Shown one piece after another: positions 21,488 through 32,579 of a stretch of 64,000 nucleotides of DNA. The notes below the pieces were generated by a model. The model worked only from the letters and a program-made list of their open reading frames with translations, was not told where the DNA came from and did no database searches. The position numbers and the translations under genes were made by a program. Numbering within the stretch: position 1 is the stretch's first letter; the number at the start of each line of letters is the position of its first letter. The DNA lies in assembly GCF_017916325.1 (NCBI RefSeq), contig NC_090154.1, forward strand, positions 375,001-439,000, read 5' to 3'. Source of the DNA: Leishmania martiniquensis. Its lineage: Eukaryota > Euglenozoa > Kinetoplastea > Trypanosomatida > Trypanosomatidae.

Positions 21488-22779
21488 CGCGATACACATA
21501 AGGGTGGGGGAAGAGGACCTCGTACAGCCATGGGAAACGTCTGGGCTGCTACCCCAGCGTAGGTGCGCGTGGTGGTGGAGGGAAGGGGGAAGGCCGGCTT
21601 CATCAGCGTTGTCCTCCCCTTTCTCCCCTCCCTCCATCCCCCATCTCGTGTGTGTGTGTGTGTGCTTTGAAGGCGCACACTGCTCTCCGCGGATGTGCCA
21701 CACGCTGCGTGTTCTGTGTGTTTTGTTTGGTCTTTGGGTTGGTGTGTCTCTGCCCTCCTCCCCTCCCTCCCTTCGCCCACCTCCTGCGTGTCTGTTTTGT
21801 TCTGTTTTGAGTGCTGCTGCTTGTATGGGGGCGCGTACTCCTCTTTTTTTTGCCCATGCTCCCCCCCTTACTCCTCCCTCCTCCGTGAACGACAGCATAG
21901 CCATGTGATTGCGCGTACATGCGTGCCTTCTGCGTGTTTCTCCCTCCCTCCCCCCTCTCCCTCTGTGTGTGTGTGTGTGCGCGTGTCTTTTCTTCTTGGG
22001 TACTTCCTTGCGCCTTGCTGCGTGAAGGTCGCCTACGAACCGCGCTGATGGTCCCCTCCCCTCACGTCCCTTACCCTTTCTCTTCCACTCCTCTCGCTTC
22101 CCCGCTCCCCTCCCTTTACCCTCGCCGTCGAGCCCCGCACTGCCCATGACAACTGCAACCCCACCACCACCAGCACCACTCCGTCTTTCCCACATTCTTT
22201 TTTCTCTCGCCGCACAACGCCAGTGGCAGGGGCCACCCTTCACCTCCCCGACGTGCTCTCTCGTTCTCTACAGCCCCTTGCATGCGCCCCGCTATATCTT
22301 CCCCACACACACACACACCATCTCTGCTTGCCGTGTATACGCCTCGCGAAGCGAACCGCTTTCCCGTAATGAAGCCGACTAGGCTCACCACCACCTGCTC
22401 TCCCGCCCCCACCTCCTCCGACCCCTCTTACTCTCTGCTTCCCACGTGTGTCCATCCCCTTCCCCCTCCCCCCTACTCAGCCACCACACACACACACACA
22501 CAAACACACCACCGCCGCCACCACCACCCCTCCCCTCTCCTTCCCTGACTTCCCGCCATTCCCCCTTTTTCCCCCCGTTTTGTTTCGATGTCCCTCGTGT
22601 CCTTCTCACTCCTCCCCGCGTATGCGTGGCGCGCAGCCTCAGTCAATGCTGAGTACGCCTCCATGTACATACACATACACACATGAAAAACGAAAAGCTC
22701 TCTTCGCTTCCGCCTGCATCACTCGCCATCTGCGTCAGGTCAATGCCTCTGCGTGGGGTGCCTCTTTCTTGGCCCTTTT
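21488..22779. other. 3' UTR / spacer after ligase C
   Basis: C/T-rich DNA with many (GT)n and (CA)n runs and poly-C. No coding frame is supported. Confidence 0.7.
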
Positions 22780-23342
22780 CTTTCGTTCGCATCACTTTGT
22801 GCGCCGCATCGCCTGTCTGGGCACCTCATGGTGCAAGCCGCCTCCCTCTGTGGCGTCACGAGGGCCTGATGCCCTTTCTTTTTTCTGTGTGTGTGAGGAG
22901 GAAGAGGTGGGGCGGATAAGGCCACAGAGTGTGCAGTCCGCCGCCAGGGTACGTCTGCAGATTCGTCGGCGTCGGCGGAAAGGTCTGCGCGGGCATGGGG
23001 ACGCTTGTGCCGGCGCGCTGCGAGTGGAATGGACGGCTGAGCGAATAGACACACCCGCCGACCGCTTTTCAGTCGTTGCGGTGATGCGGAGAGCGTAGCC
23101 CGTGGTGGCTCGCCGGCGCTGCACGCAGCGGAGCTGCACTGGGCTGAACGGCGCCAAGCAGTGCTGATTTGGCACCCTGGCGCCTCGACCATATAGCGGC
23201 GGGGCGACGAGAAAGCCGAGGCGGTGGGGAGGGGTGATGGGAGGGAGGGGGAGGGGGCGGCTGAGAGCGCATGTGATTGCTGATGTGCTCGTGGTGGAAT
23301 GGGTGCGTGCAAGGGGAATTTTTCAATAAAAGAAAAGGCCTG
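22780..23342 (+). mobile_element. SIDER-like short retroposon, copy 2 (longest)
   Basis: About 563 bp; the most complete of the three copies, with both the 5' segment (CTTTCGTTCGCATCACTTTG) shared with copy 3 and the A-rich 3' tail shared with copy 1. In the shared core I found one base difference from copy 1 (T at 23284, where copies 1 and 3 have C). It sits between ligase C and LST8 on the gene strand, so it would lie in the ligase C 3' UTR if polyadenylation is distal. Open frames of up to 216 codons that enter it on either strand are the same in all copies only because the DNA is the same. Confidence 0.65.
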
Positions 23343-25502
23343 TTGGGCGGCTCACTAAGGTTATTCATACGTATGGTACTCTGATGCAAGTAGAAGACGC
23401 ACGTCGACACTTTCCATGCGGCAAGGAGAGAGAAGAAAAAACTGCGAGCTGCTGAAAAGAAGAGGTAGGCGGGGAAAGGCACAACGCCGGTACGCGTGTG
23501 TCTGGTTTCTTTTTTCGCGTTGTCGCAGATCAGCGCTGGCGGCGCTGAGATTTGTGGTTGCCTTAACGGGACGGTGTTCGTTTGTTCGTCCGTGGTGCGT
23601 GGCAGCGGTGGTACACGTGCGTCTCCAGCAAGTCGAGCGCGGTCAATGATGTGTCGCCTTACTTTTTTCACCCGTTGTGAGGGCCGCGCTGTTTTTGTTT
23701 CCGCTCAGGCGCGTGGCCCTGGTCGACTGCTCTTCTCATACCCCTTGCTCTCTCCCTCCCCACCCCCATGGGCCCTTTACACCGCCTCCTCCCCTGTTTC
23801 GCAGCCTCTCTGTCACTGTGTCATGCACACACATGCACGCAGCCGCACACAAGCTGGCGGCTTCTCCCATCGCCAGCGTGGCTGCCACCCATTGACAGCT
23901 TCCATACGGCGCGGCACTGATTCCACCTCCTGCACCACCGCTTTCGCAGCTTCTTGATCTAGGAGCCGTCATGATCGTCAGTGCTTATCATGACCCCCTC
24001 TCTCTTTCTTTCTTTGTTCTACGCTGCCACCCATTTTGAGCATAGCCAGCCAGGCGCCATGTAGCATCGCACGCTTCCTCTGGCCCCGCATACTGAACTC
24101 CGCGTACGCGAGAAGCTCCATAGAAACGGCAGCCACGAAAAGAGAAGTGGAATGGGCGAAAGAGCTGCGCACGCGTGCGCTGTTGCTTTCGAGAACTCAA
24201 CACGGACGTATTCCTTCACTCTTCCTCGCGTCCACCACGCCAAGCAGATGGGCCCCTCGAGTGCAGGGGGGAGTGGGGGAGGGGTCAAGAGAAGCGTGCG
24301 AGTGTCGCACTCGTTGTCTCGCTGATGCCGGACTCCGCCCATTTCCTTAGGCGACCCACGTGACAGCTTCGCCCATACATTCACTTACGGCATCAACCAG
24401 CTGAGTCGCTGAAGTGACGCTGCCGCATCGTAGTGGTCACTGATGGTGTTGGCTGGTGAGTCTGGCAAAGCCTCTTTCTCGATATATTTGCCTTTGTGTG
24501 CCGTCGTGCGGCGCTTACGCTGCAGTCATCCTCCACAGTCTCTGTGTCTGCTCTTCGGCTTCGTTCTGTCCTCCCTTTATCACCCGCCCGCCCCCCCCCT
24601 TTCTATCCGTGCCCGGCCTCTTACCGTTGTGTTGACGGACATGCACCCATCGGGCGTGCTTCTCCGTGATGGAAGAGGAGAAGGGTTTTTTTTTCATGGT
24701 GCCTGCTTGCGGATCGTTCGCTGCAGATGCCGCCGAGAACACGCTGGCTCGCAAACACTGAGCGCGCCAGAAGGAGAAGAGTGGAGCGTGAAGAAGCGCG
24801 TCTTGTCGCTCCTAATTTTCGGGTGTCTTCATCGTCTTGCTGGAAGTCGAAGCGCTCATCAGCTCAGTGCGGCACCCCTTCACGCACACATGTATGTATA
24901 GATCATCTGTGTAGAAGGACAGAGTCCACCAGCAAGCGTGTGCGCACTTGCTCCCCAGAGGGAGAGGCCAACGAGACGCGCAGCAGCGCAGCCAGAGAGG
25001 TGGTACCAAGACAACCCGATCAGCGGAAGATGTCTCGACGCCGCTGCCGCCTTCTCTCCATCTCCTCCTCCCTTTTAGCAGATACGCTCGCCCCCCTCGC
25101 TGCTGCGCTGTGCTCTTGAGGCGGACAGGTCAGACAAAGGGAAGGTGAGGGACTTCGGTTGAGAAGGCGCAGCTGCTCACCTCCTATGCATCGGCATAGA
25201 CATGCGTATTCTGCGTGCGTATGCCTCATCGCTTCCTAATGGCCATCGCTCGCGCCCTCCGCCCTCCCTCTCTCCTCTTCCCTTCTCTGGTCATCGTTCT
25301 AAAATGTGCGTTTGCCTTTGTGGAACGCGACTGCATGGGGCCGCCCAATGGACCCTATCGATGAGCGACGCACCATCAGTGCACGCACATAGACAGACCC
25401 GTCACAAGCCGTAAGGCGCGCGGTATACATATATATATATGTATTCGCTGTTTTTTTCTCTGGCAAGGAACCACAGCAAGGGAAGGGACTTCGGCGACAA
25501 GG
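23343..25502. other. spacer between repeat copy 2 and LST8
   Basis: 2.2 kb of mixed composition, less pyrimidine-rich than other spacers, with short open frames (152 codons at most) lacking domain similarity or consistent coding character. An AT palindromic tract lies at 25424-25443 just upstream of the LST8 acceptor. A decayed element or gene remnant is possible, but I cannot show one. Confidence 0.55.
25448..25466 (+). promoter_or_regulatory. probable trans-splice acceptor, LST8
   Basis: GCTGTTTTTTTCTCTGGCAAG with AG at 25465-25466, about 36 nt before the ATG. A second AG at about 25475-25476 is an alternative. Confidence 0.5.
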
Positions 25503-27857
25503 ATGGCTTCTGTTGTCGTTGTGTCTGCGTCGTATGACAAGCAGATACGGCTCTGGGACGCCACCTCCGGTCGCACTGTCAAGAGCTTCGTCTTTCAGGA
25601 CTCGCAGATCAACAGTCTTTACCTGCTGCCGGACACGGGCTATCTAGCGGTGGCAGGCTTCGGGGCTCTTCGGCTGTACGACCTGGGCACCTTCCTGCAC
25701 AGTAGCAGCGTCGCGGGAGCTGGTGGTGGTGCAGGCGCCAGTAGCAGCGGTAGCAGTGCAAACCAGGCCCCGCCACTCTACTCCTCCTTTGAGAGTCAAA
25801 GCTCGATGAACTTCACGAGTCTGGCGGCGGTACCTCTAGCCCGAAACGACAACAGCGATGGGCAGAGCAGCACTCCCTCCGGCTCGTTGCGTCAGCTGGC
25901 TGACTCGGCATCCTCGGCAATGGTGAACGATCACCTTCTCAGCACTGTCGTCATGGCGGACGGGGCGGCGCTGCACAGCGCCTCACCGTTTCGCGACGTC
26001 TCCTTCCTCCTTGTCGCGACGAGCGAAGACGGGCACATTCGCTTCTTCGACACACAATCCGCCGTGACGCTGCGCATGTTGAAGGATATCGCGACGGGGG
26101 CCGCAATCACCTGCAGTGCTGTGTCCCCAGACCGTCGTTATCTGCTGACGGGGAATCAGATGGGTCAGGTCTCCATGTGGCATCTCCCCTCCATCGTCGT
26201 CAGCGTGGCGCTGGAGATGAGGAGTCACGCACACCACAAAGCGGCCGCGACGAGCAAAACAGCAGATGGCGATCTCGCCACCGCACCAAGCGGGGCAGAC
26301 ACCAAGGCGACCGCCGCCGCAGAGGAGGAGCGCGCAAAGGTCTTCGGTCGGGCGCCGCTGCAGGAGATCAACTTCTCGAACGACTACAGCGCCATTCGCA
26401 GCATTGCAATCGAGCCGCTTGGCAGATGGGCGGCTGTGGCGACCAACGCTGGAAAGGTTCACTTTATCCGACTCGCTCGTGACCTTTCGGTGCGCGGGAG
26501 CAAGGCAGCCACGAATTGCGATGAAAGCACGGCGCAGCACCCAATCATCGGCGTGGGTGCCTGCAGCGAGCCGCAGCTCACCCCGCGGGGACAGCAGGAG
26601 CAGCACGGCATGAGCCTCTCCAGCTCCTTGCAGATATCACCCCAGCAGAGCCCTGGGCAAAACTCAGCGGCTGGGAGTACAGCTGGCATACCGCCGTCAC
26701 GGCTGGCCCTCACGGGGAGTGTTGGTTCCCACGGCGAGGGCGGGGCAGCGAGCAACAGCTGCCGCGGTCCACGCGAAACCATCTACCGCTCGGCTTTGGT
26801 GGTCAACGAGCTCAGCTCCAACGCGCACCGCACCTCAGATGCCAGTTTGGAGGGCATCAGCGGCGGTGGTGACATGGCGAACACACACAGCACCGCAAGC
26901 GGCGGCGCTTCTCATCCAAACAGCATGGGCGCTGTTCTTCTGGGCCATCTCGAGCAGCAACGCAACTCGAACAGCGGTCGCAGCAGCCACTTCGCCGGGG
27001 ACGCCTTCACCACGCCACACAATCAGCCGTCGCAGCCAACCGCGGCTGAGAAGCTCGCCGAGGAGCTCGAGATGGAGGTATTCGACACGATTCAGGCGCA
27101 CTACAAGTACATCCTGCGGGTGCTTATATCACCGAACGCGGAGCTGCTGGTGACATGCAGCGCCGACTACTCGGTCGGCCGGTTCCTGGTGCCAGCCGCC
27201 CTCCGAATGGCGTCAGCCGGCGCGGGCGCAAGCGCCGCCACGAAAGCTGCTGCAATGACAGCTGCGGACGCGCCTTCTTCGCCTGCCTCGGCGCGCGCGA
27301 GTACCACACGAAAGGACAAAGGTGATGCAGAGAGCGAAAATATGGGCAAGGCCGAAGCGCGCAGCGACACATTAGCTCTTTCCTTAGCGTCAACGCAAGT
27401 GATGGCGCTGGCCACGAGCTCGCACTTAGAGAGCGGGAGCGAGCAGCCGACTCAGGAGCCGCAGCAGCAAGACAGCATAACGGACTCGAAGATGGGCAAT
27501 AGCTCTTCGAACGAGAAAGTAGCGGCCGCTGCTGCCGACATGGCCACCTCCGGCTCCCCTGCCTGCTCCTTCGGCGCCGCCAACCGCGGCATAGACGACG
27601 ACGTCGGCGAGAAGGCGCCGCAGCCCCGCATGGAGTTCCAGCCCCTCAAGCCGCTCTCTGGACACAACCGCTGGGTCTGGGACGGCGTCTTCAGTGACTG
27701 CAGCAACTTTCTCTTCACAGCGAGCAGCGACAACACGCTGCGCATGTGGAACGGACTCATGACGGAGCGCCCGCAGTCAGTCAGCTTTGTAGGGCACACG
27801 AAACCCGTCGTGGCGGTGCTGCTATGCTACGACAAGCGGCGCCTGAGCAGTGCGTAG
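25503..27857 (+). CDS. LST8: LST8-type WD40 protein (TOR complex subunit), enlarged
   Basis: 784 residues. LST8 is a seven-bladed WD40 protein that binds the TOR kinase domain in TORC1 and TORC2. Blades match the family closely: SASYDKQIRLWDATSG with DSQINSLYLLPD and the AGFGALRLYDL strand (residues about 8-75), SEDGHIRFFD and GNQMGQVSMWHL (about 165-225), a blade near 290-325, HYKYILRVLISPNAELLVTCSADYSV (from residue 533), and GHNRWVWDGVFSDCSNFLFTASSDNTLRMW (from 720). Typical LST8 is about 300-330 residues. Here Ser/Ala/Gln/Thr-rich insertions separate the blades, mainly about 75-155, 240-285, 330-520 and 565-705. The start is the first ATG after the acceptor. WD40 assignment is certain. 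LST8 identity rests on the DSQ-N-L, AG-LRLYDL and GH-RWVWD signatures and is strong; another WD40 regulator is the alternative. Confidence 0.85.
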   Translation: MASVVVVSASYDKQIRLWDATSGRTVKSFVFQDSQINSLYLLPDTGYLAVAGFGALRLYDLGTFLHSSSVAGAGGGAGASSSGSSANQAPPLYSSFESQSSMNFTSLAAVPLARNDNSDGQSSTPSGSLRQLADSASSAMVNDHLLSTVVMADGAALHSASPFRDVSFLLVATSEDGHIRFFDTQSAVTLRMLKDIATGAAITCSAVSPDRRYLLTGNQMGQVSMWHLPSIVVSVALEMRSHAHHKAAATSKTADGDLATAPSGADTKATAAAEEERAKVFGRAPLQEINFSNDYSAIRSIAIEPLGRWAAVATNAGKVHFIRLARDLSVRGSKAATNCDESTAQHPIIGVGACSEPQLTPRGQQEQHGMSLSSSLQISPQQSPGQNSAAGSTAGIPPSRLALTGSVGSHGEGGAASNSCRGPRETIYRSALVVNELSSNAHRTSDASLEGISGGGDMANTHSTASGGASHPNSMGAVLLGHLEQQRNSNSGRSSHFAGDAFTTPHNQPSQPTAAEKLAEELEMEVFDTIQAHYKYILRVLISPNAELLVTCSADYSVGRFLVPAALRMASAGAGASAATKAAAMTAADAPSSPASARASTTRKDKGDAESENMGKAEARSDTLALSLASTQVMALATSSHLESGSEQPTQEPQQQDSITDSKMGNSSSNEKVAAAAADMATSGSPACSFGAANRGIDDDVGEKAPQPRMEFQPLKPLSGHNRWVWDGVFSDCSNFLFTASSDNTLRMWNGLMTERPQSVSFVGHTKPVVAVLLCYDKRRLSSA

Positions 27858-29662
27858 CCTACGCTCCATTATTTTTACAAGCGCGAAATAGTAACGTGTG
27901 AAGGCGATGTCACGTGTACGGCGGGCTCCTTCCACCTTCCGGTGTGTGTGGGGGTGGGAGGGTAGGGGCGACAGCGTCGATCCGCGTGCGGGTGCATCAA
28001 TCTTGTCTAGAGGTACATATATATATATCTGCGGGTGCTCATACGTGTGTGTGTATGTAAGTGAGGGAAGGGGGGAGCAGTAGAAGTTGACTTGGCCACC
28101 GCAGCCGTTGCACACACCTCTCATCGCACTCCCCTCTTCCCACCCTGCTGAGTCAATTTATCGCATCTTTGGGCAACGAAAACGCAAAGAAACATTAACT
28201 GAAAAAATTTTCGCCGTCTGTTTCGGCGGCTGCGGTGTGTGTGTGTGTGTGTATGCGCGTATGTGAAGTGTGCGTATTCCTCTGCGCAACGAGCATTAGA
28301 AAGAGAGAGAACAAAAGGGGAGGCGGCAGGATCGGAGGGCGTGTGGGGGAGGGGGGAGGGAGGGAGAAGTACATGGCAAGAGCAGCGGCATGGACGGGTG
28401 GGTGGAAGGAGTGTGTCTTCGTACTATGACGGGTGTCTGGCGCCGCCGGGGAGCATCCCTGACCTGCTGTCGTGGTAAGCGTAGCTCTTCTTACGTGGCT
28501 GCTGTTGAGAAGCAGCGTATGGAGTTGGTGAAGCACTGCCGGTGGTGCTTTTCACCGCCTCCCCCCTTTTCCAGGAGCCGCCGCCCGGTCACACACACAC
28601 ACACACATAGAGCATGACCCACGGCGATTACGGGGAAATGCCTATCATAACGTTCGTTTCCTGTTGAAGGCGGTGTGCGCGTTGTGGTGATCTGTGCTGT
28701 CGTTGACGGTTGACTAATATTTCATTTATCTTCATATGCTTTGAGTAGACCAATGTGTGCTTCTTTGCTTCTGTACTCGGCGGTGTCTCTCACTCGCTCA
28801 CACACACACACCACCACCCCCATCGTCGCGTCTCCTGTCAACTGCACTGCGCAGTGTCCTGCCTCTGTATGTATGCTTCACTGCTGCCGTTCTAGCCACG
28901 TGCGTAGGTCGCCTGACGCGCTTTGGGGGTGGGGTATGGGGAGAGAGGGGAGAGAGGGGAGGGGGGAGAGGTGCGGGTGCAGATGATCGATTGGCGTCCG
29001 AGCTGTCCTCTTCGCGTGCGTTTCTATTCTGACTTACCTTTCAGAAGTCGCCGTCCCCTGTGAATGGCTGAAAAGTGGAGAGGACTCACAACGGGCTCAT
29101 CGTGGAGGCATCCAGTTGCTGAAGAGGGGGCAACTGTGTGTGCGTGAATCATCGGCAATGAAGAAGGAGGAAAGGAAGGGAGGAGCGGAGGGGCTAGTAT
29201 ATGTATATATGCCGCATTTCTAGTTGGCGTTGGCCCCGCACTGTCTCGGCGCGCTGACTGCCTCTCTCCGAGAAAAAGGGTGGGGGGTAAACAAGCGTGG
29301 GCATGCTTGTCCGCAGGTGCCTCACCTCACTCTGGTTGCCGGACTCCCCCCCCAACCTCCCTCCCCAACGCAGCCGGTGAATACTCGTGGCTTCAGCAAA
29401 TTTCGCCCCCTCCCCCTCCTCCTGCTGCTGCTGCGCTCTCTCTCCCTCTCCCGCTCGTGCGGCCTCACACACACACACGCACACGCAGTGGCGTCCCTCT
29501 CTTCCTCTCCCAGAGAGCACAATTCCCGCCCACTTGACTTGGCGTGCTGTTTCTTATTTTCTCTGACAAAAAAGAAAAATTACATAAATAATCGGCTGCC
29601 CTTGTGGCTCACGCCTTCTGCTCACTGGGGCCGTGGTGCAGGCGCCAACTGTGGCGGCGCAC
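27858..29662. other. spacer LST8 - TruA homologue
   Basis: GT/CA microsatellites, G-rich runs (28320-28370, 28925-28975) and AT palindromic tracts at 28014-28029 and 29197-29210. No supported gene. Confidence 0.7.
29546..29574 (+). promoter_or_regulatory. probable trans-splice acceptor, TruA homologue
   Basis: Pyrimidine tract TGCTGTTTCTTATTTTCTCTG followed by ACAAAAAAG with AG at 29573-29574. No ATG occurs between here and 29663. An AG at 29640-29641 is an alternative. Confidence 0.4.
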
Positions 29663-31648
29663 ATGTGGCACACCCCCTCCGTTGGTGCCCGTCGTCTGCG
29701 CCGATGCTTTAGCGCGCTACAGGCGGCGCAGCGCCACGCCTCGGGCACGAGCGGCTCTTCCAACGGCAAAGACGGTGATGGCGGCCATGCCGGGGGCCAG
29801 GCGGGTGTCAGCGGGGGCGTTGTGCCATCCTCGGGAGCCACGACAAATGCTGCCAGCCACGGCTTTCAAGGATGGAAACGTTTCGGCTCCGATTCCAGCG
29901 GCCACCCCGGCACAGAGGTTGCGGCCCGCCCGCCTGGCTGGCCGCCGTCGCCGTCGTCGTCGTCCGCCCTCTCACCAAGCCAAGATGCTGCTTCCGTCGT
30001 TGATGCCAAGACCCGTGACGAGGAAGCGCGCCGGCGCGCGACATCGGCGCGGCTCACGGACATGTTCGCCGCAGGCGCACAGCACTCGAAGTGGATGGAG
30101 CACCAGCACCAGCAGTCGCGCGAAAGCGCAGAGTACAGGGAAGAGACGGCATCGCTCCGGCTGGTGCGCTCGCCCTCCTCCACCTCTCAATCGAATCGGC
30201 GTGGGTACGCCTTCGACGACGACGACGAAAATGGCAACGCCGCAATGGGTACCGGAAATGCGGCGGCACCAACGGCGTTGGCCACCACCGCAGACGCCGA
30301 CGTCGACGTCTTGGAGCAGGAGCTGCTGGACGACAACTTCCTTTACTACCCACCGCTGACTGCCATCAGCGACGTCGGCCCGGCCGAGGCAAAGCAGCCC
30401 CTTCCGTGCGATGCAGTGGAGAGGTACGTCCCTGGTCAGCAGGTCGTTCCCCCCGGCTTGACGCGCTACCGGGTCGACGTGCAATATCAAGGAAGCGATT
30501 TTGATGGGTGGTACAAGTCTGTGCAGCGGGCGAAGAGTGGCAAGGACGCTGCGTCAGCTGGCAGTACTGTTACTGCTGCCGCAGACTACGGTGCTGGCTC
30601 TCGCCATTTCGCCAGGGTGGTGCTGGAGGAGGCGCTGGCTGTCGCGCTGGACGTGCCCACGGTGAGCGTCGTTGCCGCCGTTATCCCAGAGGCGGGTGTG
30701 TCGGTGCGCCGCTTAACGTGTCATGTAGACGTGCCGAGCGAGGTGGAGCTGCAGCCGCGCACCATCCTGCAGCGCGCCGCACTGTGGCTGCATCAGCGCC
30801 GGCAGCCGCTCGCTGTTCTCAGCTGCCACCCATGCCGTAACCAAGATTTTCATGCCCGGCACAGTGGGGTGAGGCGGGTGTACTGCTACCGCATCCTAAA
30901 CCGTATCGCACCTCCCCTGTTTGACGCTGGGTTGCAGTGGCATGTAGACCGCTACCTTGACGTGCCGCGCATGCAGCGCATGGCGCGTTTAATGGAAGGG
31001 ACGCATGACTATGGCTTCTTCGCTGACAGCAAGATGGCGAATGCATTGCGGCGCGCTGCTGCCTCAACCGGAAGCAGTCGAGGGGGGGGGCCGGTGGTGT
31101 CGTCCGCATACAGCGCTGAGCATGAGCCGCTAACGAGTCACGGCCTCGCGCGCGGTGAGGTGCCAGCAGCGCCGAAAGTGCCGATCGAACGCGGCCTTTC
31201 TCAGCTCGAGCGCACTGCGGCCTTGCCAACCTTCAATGAGTACGGGCAGCGCGTCACCACATACGAAGCGAAGCCACGCGAGTATTACAAGGCTCGCACG
31301 AATCTGCCGACCGTCCGCACACTGGACAAGATTGAGATTGTGCGACAGGAGGACGAAGTCCTTCTCTGGTTCGTAGGGAAATCCTTCCTGCGCCATCAGA
31401 TTCGAAACATGGTGAGCGTGCTCAAGGCGGGCGGGCACGGTCTTTGGGACGATCAGGAGCTCCAGCACGCCTTCCAGAGCGGCTTTGAAGTATCACGCAA
31501 GAAATTCAGGCGCGAGCGCTTGCCTCCAGCCCCCGTGCATGGCCTCACGCTGTGGGATGTCGAGTACCCGGCACAGCACCGCTCAGACGTTGTACCTTAC
31601 GTAGATGCTGGGCCGTACGAGCCCGTGGACATCTCCACGCAGCACTAG
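29663..31648 (+). CDS. TruA-type pseudouridine synthase homologue, catalytic Asp replaced
   Basis: 661 residues from the ATG at 29663 (an upstream in-frame GTG at 29633 was rejected). TruA/Pus enzymes isomerise uridine in tRNA or rRNA. The core begins at about residue 270 with YRVDVQYQGSDFDGWY and includes NQDFHARHSGVRRVYCYRI, HDYGFFADS, and KSFLRHQIRNMVSVL near the C-terminus: all family hallmarks in order. The catalytic motif, normally R-T-D-x-G-V, reads I-P-E-A-G-V (residues 341-346), so both Arg and the nucleophilic Asp are gone. The first 270 residues are low-complexity, starting with an Arg-rich presequence-like stretch that suggests the mitochondrion. Large insertions include one at about 465-530. 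Inference: a structural RNA-binding or ribosome-assembly role rather than catalysis; an unusual Glu-dependent enzyme is less likely. Confidence 0.82.
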   Translation: MWHTPSVGARRLRRCFSALQAAQRHASGTSGSSNGKDGDGGHAGGQAGVSGGVVPSSGATTNAASHGFQGWKRFGSDSSGHPGTEVAARPPGWPPSPSSSSALSPSQDAASVVDAKTRDEEARRRATSARLTDMFAAGAQHSKWMEHQHQQSRESAEYREETASLRLVRSPSSTSQSNRRGYAFDDDDENGNAAMGTGNAAAPTALATTADADVDVLEQELLDDNFLYYPPLTAISDVGPAEAKQPLPCDAVERYVPGQQVVPPGLTRYRVDVQYQGSDFDGWYKSVQRAKSGKDAASAGSTVTAAADYGAGSRHFARVVLEEALAVALDVPTVSVVAAVIPEAGVSVRRLTCHVDVPSEVELQPRTILQRAALWLHQRRQPLAVLSCHPCRNQDFHARHSGVRRVYCYRILNRIAPPLFDAGLQWHVDRYLDVPRMQRMARLMEGTHDYGFFADSKMANALRRAAASTGSSRGGGPVVSSAYSAEHEPLTSHGLARGEVPAAPKVPIERGLSQLERTAALPTFNEYGQRVTTYEAKPREYYKARTNLPTVRTLDKIEIVRQEDEVLLWFVGKSFLRHQIRNMVSVLKAGGHGLWDDQELQHAFQSGFEVSRKKFRRERLPPAPVHGLTLWDVEYPAQHRSDVVPYVDAGPYEPVDISTQH

Positions 31649-32579
31649 CGCCTTTCGGCCTTCCTTTTCGTGTGACAGCGAGGCATCAGAGCACGAGGGA
31701 CGGCGGGGGGAGGCGAGCGTGGTCCCTCTCGTGCGTGCGCAGAGGTCGAGGTGGCGATTGGAAGCGGGGCGAGAAGGGGGAGGGGGGCGTCAAACGGGTC
31801 AGCAAAGATAAGGGCAGTCTCTCGCGTTACCCCGCACCCCTTCCGCCTCCCCGCCTCCCTTTTGGGTGTGATACGTATCTCTCTCTCTATATATATATAA
31901 TGCGGTGCAATCACGCACTCATATGTGCGTGTGTGTGTGTTCACAGAGCTGAGGCCCATAAGGCGAACAACGGGGCGAGCAGCACGTCCGGTGCGCAACG
32001 CGCTCGCCTGTTTTGCTCTCACTTTTTCCTCCTCTGCTCTCCCTCCCTCTCCAGCTGAGCGCTGCAGTCGCACTTGTCAACGCTCACGGAGGGAAGGGAA
32101 GGCACTTGAACGACGGGAGTCTTAGCAAAAGGTGAGGGAGAGAGGGAGTGGGGCAATAACGGCAGCCCGCTGCGTAACGTGCTACGTGCATATTTTGGGG
32201 CGGGGGGGGGGGCAGACTGTCTCCGTGAGAGAGAAGAAAGAGGAGGACGAAGGGCCTCACCGTCAGCTCCCATGTCTGCTCCTCTCCATGAGCCTATACA
32301 TATATATATATATATGTATATATATGTGTGTGTGTATGCGTGCTCGCTTCCCGGCTGAGCAAATCACGGCTGCCGCTCTCTCCCTATTCGCACCTCTGCC
32401 TGTTACCACTTCGCTCTCACGCCAGTGTGCGCCATCAAGCAAACGTAGGCAACCTACCAGTCTCCCGACGACATCGACGGCCGCCACCACCAACGGCATA
32501 GCACGAAGATTTCCTATCACCCCCGACCCCCACCCCCTGCGCTGGCGCCGTCGCCCCGCTCCCGCACCGACTGGCAACA
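31649..32579. other. spacer TruA homologue - CWC25-like gene
   Basis: Spacer with AT palindromic tracts (31889-31899 and 32295-32326), a G run near 32200-32213 and CT stretches. No gene is supported. Confidence 0.7.
32397..32425 (+). promoter_or_regulatory. probable trans-splice acceptor, CWC25-like gene
   Basis: TGCCTGTTACCACTTCGCTC then ACGCCAG, with AG at 32424-32425, 155 nt before the ATG. AG at 32459-32460 is an alternative. Confidence 0.4.

Noticed and set aside
24443..24901. 152-codon + strand frame upstream of LST8
   Set aside because: No domain, poly-Phe from a T run, inconsistent composition; treated as spacer.
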